Of a stretch of DNA of 64,000 bases, positions 1 to 8,559 are shown in pieces. How positions within the stretch are numbered: position 1 is the first letter of the stretch; each line of letters starts with the position of its first letter. The stretch lies in NCBI GenBank assembly GCA_964348015.1, contig CAYGBC010000004.1, positions 35,100 to 99,099 of the forward strand. Direction: 5' to 3'. The notes beneath the pieces are model-generated. The model was not told where the DNA came from and searched no databases. It was given only the letters and a program-made list of their open reading frames with translations. Source of the stretch: SOIA01 sp964348015 (GTDB lineage Bacteria > Acidobacteriota > Aminicenantia > Aminicenantales > Aminicenantaceae). The position numbers and the translations under genes are program-made.

Positions 1-205
1 CATAGGTGCCTTTTCTGGAGTTTGACTGAAATTTTTCTTTGCCTCGAAAGCAGACATCAGCCGGAGAAACTTCCTGAAAAGACGGGAGGTCAGGACGATG
101 GCAAAGATGAGGAATATAAACGCCCGCTGCCAGGGCCGCCTCTAAGACTGTCTGGTCAGATTGCGCCTCAATTTCTTTTCCGTCAAGGGTGAGTTTGATG
201 CTCAT
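1..205 (-). CDS. [2Fe-2S] ferredoxin-domain protein, N-terminal part (cut by window edge)
   Basis: About 68 N-terminal residues are visible, starting at the ATG read from 205. The start (MSIKLTLDGKEIEA) and the stretch VLEAALAAGVYIPHLCHRPD match the N-terminal plant-type [2Fe-2S] fold found in NuoG, Fe-hydrogenase and HdrA-like electron-transfer proteins, with the first cluster cysteine in HLCH. The frame is open to the window edge. It follows the benzoyl-CoA reductase genes on the same strand after a 300-bp gap. By context it could be part of the system that supplies low-potential electrons to the reductase ferredoxin (inference). The rest of the protein is outside the window, so the class cannot be decided. 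Confidence 0.7.
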   Translation of the reverse strand, partial: MSIKLTLDGKEIEAQSDQTVLEAALAAGVYIPHLCHRPDLPSFQEVSPADVCFRGKEKFQSNSRKGTY

Positions 206-260
206 ATTCTTTGAAGCCCTAAGGAATTCTCGCCGTATTCTAGAAATACATTTTTCTTAA

Positions 261-391
261 GAGATTGCCACGCAAGCTCGCAATGACACCTTAAATCTAT
301 CCTTCTTATGGGACTGACGTGCAAGCTCGCAATGACACAACCAATTCACTCTATTTATCCTTTGAGATTGCCACGCTCTGTTCGCAATAAC
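261..391. repeat. Three dispersed hairpin repeats in the gap 206-506
   Basis: The 301-bp gap between the ferredoxin gene and the downstream [2Fe-2S] gene has no gene. It holds one intact copy (261-288, GAGATTGCCACGCAAGCTCG then CAATGACA) and two degenerate copies (about 310-338 and 363-391) of a repeat seen throughout the window. The ends ATTGC and GCAAT can pair, so each copy may form a small hairpin in RNA. The family resembles REP-like palindromes of other bacteria. Confidence 0.75.
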
Positions 392-506
392 ATAAAACCA
401 CATCACACAAGATTAAACGGAACTCATCTAAGGCTCTCTTACTCTTATTCCCCATAAATATTATTTTTCCAGCGGAATAATGATCATCTTTTTTTCTATT
501 TTCCAT

Positions 507-794
507 TCACCAGGAATGGGAAATGGCATCCGGGTCGCAGGCTTCCCTACACGGAAGCGGTTTTCTTCCGGATACGGGTTTACACGGCGCGCAGCTGTAT
601 TTGATCTTTTTCCGGTGCTCTTCGGTCACTCTGGCCACAGGCTCTTCCCGAAAAGGATCGTTCTCGTCCTCCCCCACCTCTAAGACGCCGTATGGGCAGG
701 CCGTCACGCATTCCCCGCAACCGTCGCATTTGTCTGTATCGATGACGATGAAGTATTCGCCCGAGCCGTCTTTATAACCGTAGTGGGCCAGCAT
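507..794 (-). CDS. bzdM: 2[4Fe-4S] ferredoxin of the benzoyl-CoA reductase operon
   Basis: A 95-residue ferredoxin. Cluster 1 ligands are C23, C26, C29 and C33 (CDGCGECVTACP). The second motif has wide spacing: C68, C71, C82 and C86 (CAPC...CREAC). The start codon lies one base after the stop of the upstream ATPase subunit gene, so translation is probably coupled. Its position directly after the four reductase subunits equals bzdM in Azoarcus, where a 2[4Fe-4S] ferredoxin is the electron donor to benzoyl-CoA reductase. The same role is inferred here. No transmembrane segment is seen, so it should be cytoplasmic. Confidence 0.85.
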   Translation of the reverse strand: MLAHYGYKDGSGEYFIVIDTDKCDGCGECVTACPYGVLEVGEDENDPFREEPVARVTEEHRKKIKYSCAPCKPVSGRKPLPCREACDPDAISHSW

Positions 795-795
795 T

Positions 796-1668
796 TTATC
801 TTAACCCTCTCTCTTTCTCGACAAGCGCCTTGGCAAACAGAGCGCCGCCCAGGGCTCCGGCGATCTGGGTGTCATGTTTGGGCTCGAGAGCCTTGATCTT
901 GAGCTCAGCTTCGATCCTCTTCACGACTCCCTCATTCTTGGCAATCCCGCCGGTAATGGCAAAGTCCTTCTCGACTTTGATCCTTTCCAAAAGCTCCACG
1001 ACGCGGTGAGCCATCGCCGAGGAGTACGCCGCCAAAACCTTTTCTTTGGGCCATCCCTTGCGCAAAAGTCCTACGGCCTCGGATTTTGCGAAAATGACAC
1101 AGGTGGAGCTGACCGGCTCCGGTTCTTTAGCGACCTCGAACGAGAGCCGTCCCATGTCCTCGATCGGTACAGAGAGAAGGTCCGCAAAGACCTCCATTCC
1201 GCGGCCCGTTCCGGCTGCACATTTATCGTTCATCAGAAAATTCGTGACTTTGCCTTTCTCGTTGCAGTGGATGGCCTTGCAGTCCTGGCCGCCCATATCC
1301 AGTATGGTCTTCACTGTCGGACCGTACATGAAATTGGCTCCTCTCGCATGGCAGGCAATCTCCGTGATCGCCCGCTTGGCAAAAGGAACATTGACTCTCC
1401 CGTAGCCCGTCCCGACCGTGTAATGGATCTTACCCTGATTCAGGCCGGTGTCTTCCAGCGCCTTGTCCATAACCTTTTGAGCGCTCTCCGGGCTGTCCGA
1501 GCCTGTGCGGAAGTTGCTGTAGCAGTAGAGGTTCCCGTCTACCAGAACAACAGCCTGCGAGCTTACCGAGCCGACGTCCACTCCCGCAGAAATGATATCC
1601 CCGTCCTTCCAATCCACGTCCGGGGATGTCCACCTTGATTCTGGCCATCTCCAGTATTCTTTCTCCAC
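796..1668 (-). CDS. bzdQ: Benzoyl-CoA reductase, ATPase subunit (BzdQ/BcrD type)
   Basis: 290 residues, BadF/BadG/BcrA/BcrD ATPase family (ASKHA fold). Visible motifs are the phosphate-1 loop (AGVDVGSVSSQAVV, about 28-41), phosphate-2 (DMGGQD, 124-129) and two cysteines expected to hold the [4Fe-4S] cluster bridging the two ATPase subunits: C150 in DKCAAGTG and C190 in SSTCVIF. ATP hydrolysis drives electron transfer to the N/O heterodimer in this family. The start is a GTG preceded by AAGGAGG at a good distance. The gene begins one base after the stop of bzdP. The length fits the short Azoarcus-type subunits rather than the 438-residue BcrA of Thauera. Confidence 0.88.
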   Translation of the reverse strand: MEKEYWRWPESRWTSPDVDWKDGDIISAGVDVGSVSSQAVVLVDGNLYCYSNFRTGSDSPESAQKVMDKALEDTGLNQGKIHYTVGTGYGRVNVPFAKRAITEIACHARGANFMYGPTVKTILDMGGQDCKAIHCNEKGKVTNFLMNDKCAAGTGRGMEVFADLLSVPIEDMGRLSFEVAKEPEPVSSTCVIFAKSEAVGLLRKGWPKEKVLAAYSSAMAHRVVELLERIKVEKDFAITGGIAKNEGVVKRIEAELKIKALEPKHDTQIAGALGGALFAKALVEKERGLR

Positions 1669-1669
1669 T

Positions 1670-2449
1670 TTATCCTCCTTTGGCCTTTTCTTGAGCTGCG
1701 AAAGCGGCCCCCAAGGCGCACGAATATTCCGGGTCTTCTGGGATCATCAATTCCTGCTTCAAGTCCCGTTTCAAAGAATCCACAAAACCGATATTCCGGG
1801 CCACTCCACCCACCAGAGCCACGTCCTTTTCAATTCCGATCTTTCGGGTCATCGAAGCGATGCGGTCCGAAATGGCATCATGAACGGCCCGGACAATATC
1901 TTCCTTGGAGTGTTTTGCGTGAATGAGACTCACCACTTCTGATTCTGCAAAAACAGCGCACTGGGCGTTCATCGGGACAGATTTTTGAGACTTGAGCGAA
2001 AGTTCCCCCATCTCCTCGAGTTTGACCTCCAAAGCGCGGGCCATGGTTTCAGTGAACGTCCCGGCGCCAGCCGCGCACTTTTCGTTGATCGCGAAATCTA
2101 TGACTTTTCCCTTGTCATTAATTTTGATAGCCCGTCCTTCTTCCGCGCCCACATCAATTACTGTGCGCACGGAGGGAAAGAGGAAATTCACGGCCTTGGC
2201 GTCTGCGCCGACCTCAGTGATCGTTCCCTGAGCAAAGACGGCCTCTTCTTTTCCAGCCCCAGTGGCCGTGATATGGGCAACATCTTCTTTCTTCAAGCCG
2301 GCTTCTTTGAGAGCTTTATCCAGAGCTTCCTCTGCGGCGGCCTTCTGGTCAAAACCACTGAGCACAGAGCTTTTGGCTTTCACTTTATCCCCCTCCAGGA
2401 TTAGAGCTTTGATGTATTTCGCCCCACAGTCAATACCGACAACGTTCAT
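1670..2449 (-). CDS. bzdP: Benzoyl-CoA reductase, ATPase subunit (BzdP/BcrA type)
   Basis: 259 residues from the ATG at 2449. A GTG two codons upstream touches the AGGAGG box and is less likely. Same ASKHA family as the next gene: phosphate-1 loop VVGIDCGAKYIKALI (3-17), VIDVGAEEG at phosphate-2, cluster cysteines C125 (NEKCAAGAG) and C164 (NAQCAVF). Both reductase ATPases are of the short form, as in BzdP/BzdQ. Phosphate-2 reads DVGAEEG instead of the usual DIGGQD, a divergence that could lower its own hydrolysis; this is a sequence observation without a known consequence. Confidence 0.85.
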   Translation of the reverse strand: MNVVGIDCGAKYIKALILEGDKVKAKSSVLSGFDQKAAAEEALDKALKEAGLKKEDVAHITATGAGKEEAVFAQGTITEVGADAKAVNFLFPSVRTVIDVGAEEGRAIKINDKGKVIDFAINEKCAAGAGTFTETMARALEVKLEEMGELSLKSQKSVPMNAQCAVFAESEVVSLIHAKHSKEDIVRAVHDAISDRIASMTRKIGIEKDVALVGGVARNIGFVDSLKRDLKQELMIPEDPEYSCALGAAFAAQEKAKGG

Positions 2450-2503
2450 ATTCACCTCCTATCCATTTTTCAGCAAATACTTCCTTTTTGCCCATATTCA
2501 TTA

Positions 2504-3814
2504 TTATTCTTTCGACTTTTCAAAACCCAGGCTTTCCATGAACGCATCGATCCGAGTTATGGTCTGGGCTTCATCGAATTCTCTCTCATCGCCCATGTTG
2601 CCTTCAAAGATCATTACCGGAAAACCGGCTTCCTTCAAGGCCAGCCTGTTCTCCGCGATTCCCAGACTCAATCCTTCACAGCCGCGGTTGTAGTGCAGCA
2701 TGATCCCGTTCAACTGCCACTCTTTGGCTATGCGGAGCATCATATCGCTTTTGTGCTCGGGAGAGTAAAAGTGCTGCCATTCCGGCTTTTTCAGCTCCCA
2801 CTCCGCGAGGACCCGCAGGGCTTGATCGCGGTCCTGGATCTCTACTCCCTGCTCCTGAGGAGTTTTCCGGGGTCCCCATGTCCCGTCTTCCTGGATATCC
2901 CACATGCCGATCAGTCCGAACGTGTAAAGAGAGCCGATCGAAACACACCCATACTTTTCCAGGTATCTAAACACCTTGAGAAATGCCCAGGGAGGCTGCG
3001 TATCGGTCATCACCCGGCACGTCTCGTTGGACACTGCCGCAATCTGTCTCTTTACTCTGTCCTTGACTTCATCCCGCAGCTCTTCATAAAAATCCGCCAC
3101 GATTTGACTGCTTTTGTGGAGCGTTCCGTGTACGTACAGCGAATACATCGTTTTCTCATCCAGAGGAGCGGGGATAGCCTTATTCAACGCGCAGACTTCT
3201 GCCCAGAGGCTTTCCGAACGGCAGTGATTGGTGACAGCCTGGATAAGCTTCTCATCGTCATACGTTCTCCCCGTGACTTTCTCCAGCCATTCGATCCCGT
3301 CATGCATCTGGCCGACCACGTAATCGAGTCTGTTCTCGGTCAGGTCTTCATACGGCCCGACGCTGACATCTAGGGCATAATACGGAATATCACCGCCCTC
3401 CAAATCCCGGGCCACCTGATACCACTTGGCATGAGAGCAGCAGATATGGTCCTGCCAGATGAAATCTGGCTTGGGAAATTCACCGCCGAATGCATACTCA
3501 TTCAGGATGATCGAACCCCAGTAGTTGCGCATGTAGGAGCAGAGATCTCTCGCATATCCGGCCTTTTCCACAGCCTCATGGCAGCGGAGAGCCAAATCCT
3601 TATTCCAGGCGACTGAGGCCGCATAGGGCTCGCCGGTCAGAGGATACACATCATCCCCCAAACCTGAAGGGATGGCATCGAAGGACCAGGCTCCACCCGC
3701 CCAGCGCAATCCGCCCTTTTCATGGGCATTGGCGTAATTCTTGTAGTAATTTAGCCGAATCTCTTTGGACTTATTCCAGCATTTTAAAGGTTCAGTCTTG
3801 TATTTCGCGCTCAT
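2504..3814 (-). CDS. bzdO: Benzoyl-CoA reductase subunit (BzdO/BcrB type)
   Basis: 436 residues, HgdB/2-hydroxyacyl-CoA dehydratase D-component family, length close to BcrB and BzdO. Cysteines at C92 (RDLCSYM), C125/C126 (DHICCSH) and near the C-terminus (NRGCEG) are candidate [4Fe-4S] ligands. With BzdN it forms the catalytic heterodimer that reduces the benzoyl-CoA ring by two electrons to cyclohexa-1,5-diene-1-carboxyl-CoA. A strong AAGGAGG precedes the ATG, 11 bases after the bzdN stop. Assignment to BCR rather than a hydroxyacyl-CoA dehydratase rests on length, operon order and the dch, had and oah genes in the same window. Confidence 0.85.
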   Translation of the reverse strand: MSAKYKTEPLKCWNKSKEIRLNYYKNYANAHEKGGLRWAGGAWSFDAIPSGLGDDVYPLTGEPYAASVAWNKDLALRCHEAVEKAGYARDLCSYMRNYWGSIILNEYAFGGEFPKPDFIWQDHICCSHAKWYQVARDLEGGDIPYYALDVSVGPYEDLTENRLDYVVGQMHDGIEWLEKVTGRTYDDEKLIQAVTNHCRSESLWAEVCALNKAIPAPLDEKTMYSLYVHGTLHKSSQIVADFYEELRDEVKDRVKRQIAAVSNETCRVMTDTQPPWAFLKVFRYLEKYGCVSIGSLYTFGLIGMWDIQEDGTWGPRKTPQEQGVEIQDRDQALRVLAEWELKKPEWQHFYSPEHKSDMMLRIAKEWQLNGIMLHYNRGCEGLSLGIAENRLALKEAGFPVMIFEGNMGDEREFDEAQTITRIDAFMESLGFEKSKE

Positions 3815-3825
3815 CTCCTTCCTCC

Positions 3826-4950
3826 TTAATACAGGTCCTCTTCGCGCAGCATTTCGAGAAATGCTTCCACCCGAGTCTTGAACTGGCCGACAGGCACTGT
3901 GACGTCCAGCTCTAAAAACTGCGCGGGAACGCCGCTTCCTTTGAGATTCTCGATGATCGCGGGGATATCGAGTTCATGGGGATCGCAGAACTTCTGCTGA
4001 ATCACGATCGCTCCCTGGACGTTCCAGTCTTTGGCCAGCGCATTGATATGCTTAACTCGACTTCGCTCCGGCCAATCCTTGGTCGGACAGGGCACCCGTT
4101 CCACGTAGCGCGCGGCAATGGATTCAAAAAGATTCCCGTTGGTGTTCACCGTATTCCAGAAGTAACGGCTACCGGTGCAGTGGTCATCCACGACAAAAAC
4201 CGCATCCAGTGATTCCACCATATCTATAAATTCAGTATCATCATCTTCACTGCCCAGGATCATCAACCGGACTTTGGAGCTGTTCTCGACCTGCCGCTGC
4301 GGCAGTTTCGTCAAGACAGCCTGAAGAGCCGCGTTAAAATCATTCTTATCCACCATCTGGCTGGAAACCACCGTGTACATGGCCTCGAGCCCTGTTACCG
4401 GAGGATTGTCTTGTTTCCGCAGCTCATAAAGGTCTTTCGTGAGCTGGCGGGATGTGTTCATGACCTCGATGCCCTTTTTTAAATCATCGTCCGTGATGGC
4501 TTTACCCGTCCATTTCTCCACAGCCTCTTTGAAAACTTTCAGTTCTCCGGTCAAATAAGGAACCGCTCTCTGGCTTTGAACGTTGTTCGGCATCGGGAGG
4601 TAATAGCTGAAATCCACAGGAATATGCTTCTCCCAGGACGTGTAGGCCTGGCGGATGTGCAAACAGCTCTGAGCGATCATGACTCCATCCAGATAGTCGT
4701 ACCGCCCCTGAAGTCCTTGCGCCAGACAGTCGCGGCAGAAAGGACAGTACATCCCGAAGATGTGAGGTTCGGTCACATCCTGAGGCTCGTGGCTCCCCAG
4801 GATTCTGACCGGAAGCACATGCGCCGCGTAGAGAATCTCTTCAGGAACGTAGGTGCAGAAATAGCCGATCACTTTTCCGCCAGTTTTTTTCTTCCATTCC
4901 TGAGCGTATTCGTGGCGTTGTTCGTACCACTCCTTGAACTTTTCCATCAT
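3826..4950 (-). CDS. bzdN: Benzoyl-CoA reductase subunit (BzdN/BcrC type)
   Basis: 374 residues, HgdB-like family, length as in BcrC/BzdN. Cysteines C32, C69, C72, C75 (MYCPFCRDC), C96 (AQSCLHIR) and one in KFCDPHELD near the C-terminus are the visible candidate cluster ligands. The DPHELD region resembles the substrate/cluster end of HgdB proteins. The ATG overlaps the stop of the upstream HTH-GNAT gene (ATGATGG), so the two are translationally coupled. GGAG lies 8 bases before the first ATG. Confidence 0.86.
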   Translation of the reverse strand: MMEKFKEWYEQRHEYAQEWKKKTGGKVIGYFCTYVPEEILYAAHVLPVRILGSHEPQDVTEPHIFGMYCPFCRDCLAQGLQGRYDYLDGVMIAQSCLHIRQAYTSWEKHIPVDFSYYLPMPNNVQSQRAVPYLTGELKVFKEAVEKWTGKAITDDDLKKGIEVMNTSRQLTKDLYELRKQDNPPVTGLEAMYTVVSSQMVDKNDFNAALQAVLTKLPQRQVENSSKVRLMILGSEDDDTEFIDMVESLDAVFVVDDHCTGSRYFWNTVNTNGNLFESIAARYVERVPCPTKDWPERSRVKHINALAKDWNVQGAIVIQQKFCDPHELDIPAIIENLKGSGVPAQFLELDVTVPVGQFKTRVEAFLEMLREEDLY

Positions 4951-5600
4951 TCTTTCAACTCCTTTTCCAGAGGAATCATGTTGAGAATATCGAAACCCAA
5001 TGATTTAAAATACGAAATGAGATCACCTTCAAACCAGTCCACCAACGTCCGGACTTTCTTTATCTTTTTTCTCTTGAAGTGTTCGAGCAGTGTCTCGCCC
5101 AGCTTGTGGCCCACTCCCCTTCCCTGGTATTCCGGGTCAATGCCCAGAACCTTGATCCATCCTGTTTTTTCTCCGCGTCCAAACTCCCACAGCCTAATTT
5201 CGGCGAAAATGAATCCCACAAGTTTTCCCTCGATTTCTGCTCCGAGGCTCATCAAAGGATCGCCCTGCGTGAGATGATACCCGGCCGTTTCCTTCAGGTA
5301 TCCCATTCTTTTAGAGCTGCGGAAATTTCTTGCTTTCTCTATCCTCTCCTCGATTCGAAGGATCTCGTCAATGTCATCCATCGTGAGCAGTCTTATATTG
5401 GTCGCCACATAAATGTCCTTCCAGAGTTTAGTGCGACCAACTTTATGGTAGTGGATCTTTCCTTCAGCCCGGAGAATTTCCAGGTATTTGGCAACTGTAT
5501 GGCGCGTTAATCCCAGTTTCTCGGCGAGTTCCTCCATCTGGAGTCCGGAAGGGGAGGTTTTGAGAACTTTGAGAATCTGAGCCTGGAGATTTCTTTCCAT
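4947..5600 (-). CDS. Winged-helix/GNAT fusion protein, first gene of the benzoyl-CoA reductase operon; candidate regulator
   Basis: 217 residues in two domains. Residues about 1-62 are a winged helix-turn-helix (ELAEKLGLTRHTVAKYL as recognition helix, then a GKIHYHKVG wing). Residues about 67-217 are a GNAT acyltransferase fold with the acyl-CoA pyrophosphate loop Q159-G-R-G-V-G164. It overlaps bzdN by 4 bp and is the promoter-proximal gene. No strong Shine-Dalgarno precedes the ATG, which lies only 7 bp from a 16/20 palindrome. Inference: an autoregulated transcription factor whose GNAT domain senses or uses an acyl- or aryl-CoA. BzdR (HTH plus shikimate-kinase-like domain binding benzoyl-CoA) is a known analogue in design, not in sequence. 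It could instead acetylate a pathway protein or ligand. Confidence 0.8.
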   Translation of the reverse strand: MERNLQAQILKVLKTSPSGLQMEELAEKLGLTRHTVAKYLEILRAEGKIHYHKVGRTKLWKDIYVATNIRLLTMDDIDEILRIEERIEKARNFRSSKRMGYLKETAGYHLTQGDPLMSLGAEIEGKLVGFIFAEIRLWEFGRGEKTGWIKVLGIDPEYQGRGVGHKLGETLLEHFKRKKIKKVRTLVDWFEGDLISYFKSLGFDILNMIPLEKELKE

Positions 5601-5607
5601 GCTTTAC

Positions 5608-5627
5608 GGTATCCGATATTGGTTACC
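5608..5627. promoter_or_regulatory. Palindromic operator candidate before the HTH-GNAT/bzd operon
   Basis: GGTATCCGATATTGGTTACC matches its own reverse complement at 16 of 20 positions (arms GGTA-CC / GG-TACC, central ATAT). It lies between the predicted -10 box and the start codon, over the expected transcription start, the classic place for a repressor site. The first gene of the operon encodes an HTH protein, the natural candidate to bind it. No second copy was noticed before the other pathway genes. Confidence 0.6.
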
Positions 5628-5632
5628 ATAAA

Positions 5633-5659
5633 AGTATAAAAAGCAGAATAGCTTGTCAA
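5633..5659 (-). promoter_or_regulatory. Sigma-70-like promoter of the HTH-GNAT/benzoyl-CoA reductase operon
   Basis: Read on the minus strand: TTGACA (5659-5654), then TATACT (5638-5633) after 15 bases, or TACTTT after 17. The -10 box is about 33 bases upstream of the ATG at 5600. The remaining gap 5660-5805 holds no gene; part of it (5687-5721) is a sequence that recurs at 9063-9098. Confidence 0.6.
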
Positions 5660-5805
5660 GCAAATTTTGAATGAAATGAGTATTTTTTATCCGTACGAAT
5701 GTGTTAATTTTTGGACTTAGGTCGTTATTCCGGCCTGACTTATCAAGACCAACGGTATAGAGCTGACGAAAGGTATTTTTTAATCAATAGAGTGAAAGTT
5801 ATTTA

Positions 5806-8529
5806 TTATTCGTTGCGCAGTGAATTCACAGGATTCGCCATAGCTGCTCGGATTCCCTGAATGCTGACTGTAGCCAGGGCTATCGCCAGCGCTACTACCG
5901 CAGCGACAAAGAACACAAACAGGTTCATGTTTATCCGGTAGGCGAAGTCCTGCAGCCATGAGTTCATGGAATACCAGGCAATAGGGGAAGCGATGATGAT
6001 TGAGATGAGAACGAGCAAGATGAACTTCTTTGACAACATGGCCACAATATTCGGCGTTGAGGCACCAAGAACCTTACGGATCCCGATCTCTTTGGTCCGG
6101 TTTCGGGCGACAAAGGAAGCGAGGCCAAAAAGGCCGAGACAGGCTATTAGGAAACCCAGGGTTGTGATGATCCCCAGCATCCGGCCCATCTGTTCCTCAT
6201 ACCGGTATTCCCGGTCAAAGCTTTCATCCAGGAAGGAATATTCAAACGGAACGCCGGGAAAATGTTCATTCCATGTGCTCCGGATGAACCGCATGAGATC
6301 ATTCATGTTCTCCACTCGAAGAGAAAGGGTGATGGTTTCGAAAAGAGAATTCTCGATATCCATAACCAGAGGTTCGACAACCTCCTTCATGCCCCGGTAA
6401 TGGAAATCATCGGTGATACCGATTATTCTCTTATTTATTCTGTGATAGGAAGCCTGGAAATTCTTTCCCAGAGCTTCTTCAGGCGAGGAAAATCCTAACT
6501 CTTTAACTCCAGCCAGGTTGATCAGATATGCTTCTCGTTCGTCATTTCCAGCGCCCCGCTGGAAGGACCTTCCGGCGACTATCTTGATTCCGTATTCGGA
6601 TATGAAATCATAATCCATGGTGATAACCTTGATGAATGGAGCGCCCTTGAAATCCTCTATTCTCGGAGTCATGTAATATCCGGAATCCGCCTTGTCTCCC
6701 GGAACAGAGGAGGACACCGTGGCCCCGGTGATCGAAGGATTCTGGAGAAAGTCATTTTTGATAGCCTCGTAGTCCCGTCTCAAATGCTCCATATTGCTTT
6801 TGACACGAAGCACAAGTTTTTGCTCCAGGTCAAATCCCAAAGCCCGTCCCTTCATGAATTGGAGCTGTTTAAAAACAATAAGAGCACAGATGACGAGAAA
6901 AATGGAAATAGCGAACTGTCCGACGACCAGGACCTTTTGGACTAAAGCTCCCCGGGAGGTCGAGGCCAACCTTCCTTGAAGAACAGAAACAGGGCTCAAT
7001 GCAGTAAGGATCAAGCCGGGATAGATTCCGGATCCGATGCTGACAAAAAGAAGCAAGCCCAACAGGGATAAAAGCACAACAGGCTGAGTGAGGCCGGCCA
7101 AAGTCAATTCTGTGCCTGCCATCTGATTAAACGGAATAAGCAGAAGGAAGGTCAGTCCAAAAGCCAAAATAAAGGAAATAAAGGTGATAAGGAATGATTC
7201 CCCCAGGAATTGCCACACAAGCTGCCGACGCTGGGCACCCACCACCTTGCGCAGTCCGACCTCCCTGGTCCGCGTCGTGGAAAGAGCGGCAGACAGATTT
7301 ATAAAATTCATGCACCCGATGAGCAAGATCAGAAAAGCGATAATGGAATAAATATAGATGTAGTACCAATTGCCAGAAGGCTCGATTTCTCTCATAAGGT
7401 GGGAATACATATGGATCCGGGTCACAGGCTGGAGGAATAATCGATACAAATCCATTTCCCGGTTATATTTTTCTGAATATCTCTGAATCAGAAAACTGGA
7501 AATCCGTTTGAGCTTCTCTTCAAAATCAGCAACAGCTGTCCCAGGAGCCAGTTTCACGTAGGTGTATTTTGGTTTCGGATTGAACCAATCTTCTTCAAAA
7601 GAAGACAGGTTGCTTCTCATTGTCTCCATAGACAGGAACATGTCATATTTCAGATGTGTGTTGGCGGGCGCGTTTTTTATGATGCCTGTTACCTCGTAAT
7701 CCTGGAGCTCTACAATACCGGTATCATAATCGATCTCGATCTGGAGAGTTTGCCCGAGAGGCGCTTCTTCTCCAAAATACTTTTTGGCCATTCTCTCGGT
7801 GATAACAACTGTATTGGGACGTATAAGGGCTGTTTGAAGATTTCCTTGAACGAAAGGCATTTGGAAAAGCTCGAAAATATCCTCGTCTGCAAACCATATG
7901 CGATCTTCGAAATTCCGTTTTACGCCCCGTACCACCAGGACGTGGCTTGCATTTTCATAAGGAGGAACCACTCTTACAGCTTGTTCCACCTGAGGATAAT
8001 TTCTTATGAGCTCCGGTCCCAATGGCGCAGGGGTGGCCACAAACTGAAATTCACCGATGGCGCTGATCCTGTGCACGGCGATACGGTAAATGCGGTCCGC
8101 ATCCTTGTGAAAAGAGTCATAGGAAAGTTCGTTGGTGACATACAGGATGATCACTGCACAGCAGGAAAGCCCTAAAGCCAGTCCTGCAAGGTTGATGAGG
8201 GAATAGAACCTTTGTCGTTTGATCTTCCTGAGGCCGATTTTAAAATAATTCGAAAAAAGGGGGGGCAGCCAGCGGCTCTTTTTCCAGGGCGGGCGCCCGC
8301 TCGCACTCCGTGTGTCAGTCTTGAAATATTCAGCCCCAAGGCTGTCCGGTTCCCCGATCTTTTTTACGGCTTCTTCAAAAGCCTTGTCTTCGGAGGAACC
8401 ATTGCCAATCAGATAGTCGATTTTATCTCTGAGATGGCACTCCAGCTCTTCCTTGTAGCCATCTTCCAGAGCTTCATTTTTATTCAAGGCCTTCCGCCAA
8501 TCTTTTATCGCTTTTTCGAGATCAAACAT
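5806..8529 (-). CDS. MacB/FtsX-type permease with N-terminal prefix domain
   Basis: 907 residues. Residues 1-70 form a soluble helical prefix (ECHLRDKIDYLI...AFEEAVKKIGEP) common in acidobacterial permeases. Then come a transmembrane segment at about 108-130, a MacB periplasmic core domain, three transmembrane helices at about 380-500 with a TRTREVGLRKVVGAQ loop, a second periplasmic domain, and a second FtsX block with RTKEIGIRKVLGAS and three helices. This duplicated FtsX layout matches ABC permeases that act with a separate MacB ATPase to expel peptides or drugs. No ATPase gene is nearby. It lies 30 bp downstream of a PadR gene on the same strand and is probably under its control. Confidence 0.85.
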   Translation of the reverse strand: MFDLEKAIKDWRKALNKNEALEDGYKEELECHLRDKIDYLIGNGSSEDKAFEEAVKKIGEPDSLGAEYFKTDTRSASGRPPWKKSRWLPPLFSNYFKIGLRKIKRQRFYSLINLAGLALGLSCCAVIILYVTNELSYDSFHKDADRIYRIAVHRISAIGEFQFVATPAPLGPELIRNYPQVEQAVRVVPPYENASHVLVVRGVKRNFEDRIWFADEDIFELFQMPFVQGNLQTALIRPNTVVITERMAKKYFGEEAPLGQTLQIEIDYDTGIVELQDYEVTGIIKNAPANTHLKYDMFLSMETMRSNLSSFEEDWFNPKPKYTYVKLAPGTAVADFEEKLKRISSFLIQRYSEKYNREMDLYRLFLQPVTRIHMYSHLMREIEPSGNWYYIYIYSIIAFLILLIGCMNFINLSAALSTTRTREVGLRKVVGAQRRQLVWQFLGESFLITFISFILAFGLTFLLLIPFNQMAGTELTLAGLTQPVVLLSLLGLLLFVSIGSGIYPGLILTALSPVSVLQGRLASTSRGALVQKVLVVGQFAISIFLVICALIVFKQLQFMKGRALGFDLEQKLVLRVKSNMEHLRRDYEAIKNDFLQNPSITGATVSSSVPGDKADSGYYMTPRIEDFKGAPFIKVITMDYDFISEYGIKIVAGRSFQRGAGNDEREAYLINLAGVKELGFSSPEEALGKNFQASYHRINKRIIGITDDFHYRGMKEVVEPLVMDIENSLFETITLSLRVENMNDLMRFIRSTWNEHFPGVPFEYSFLDESFDREYRYEEQMGRMLGIITTLGFLIACLGLFGLASFVARNRTKEIGIRKVLGASTPNIVAMLSKKFILLVLISIIIASPIAWYSMNSWLQDFAYRINMNLFVFFVAAVVALAIALATVSIQGIRAAMANPVNSLRNE

Positions 8530-8559
8530 CCGACGCTCCTATTTTTTTCTCTTTTTCTT

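Noticed and set aside
507..5600. 2-hydroxyglutaryl-CoA dehydratase operon
   Set aside because: The families are shared, but four subunits plus ferredoxin in bzd order and the dch, had and oah genes favour benzoyl-CoA reductase.
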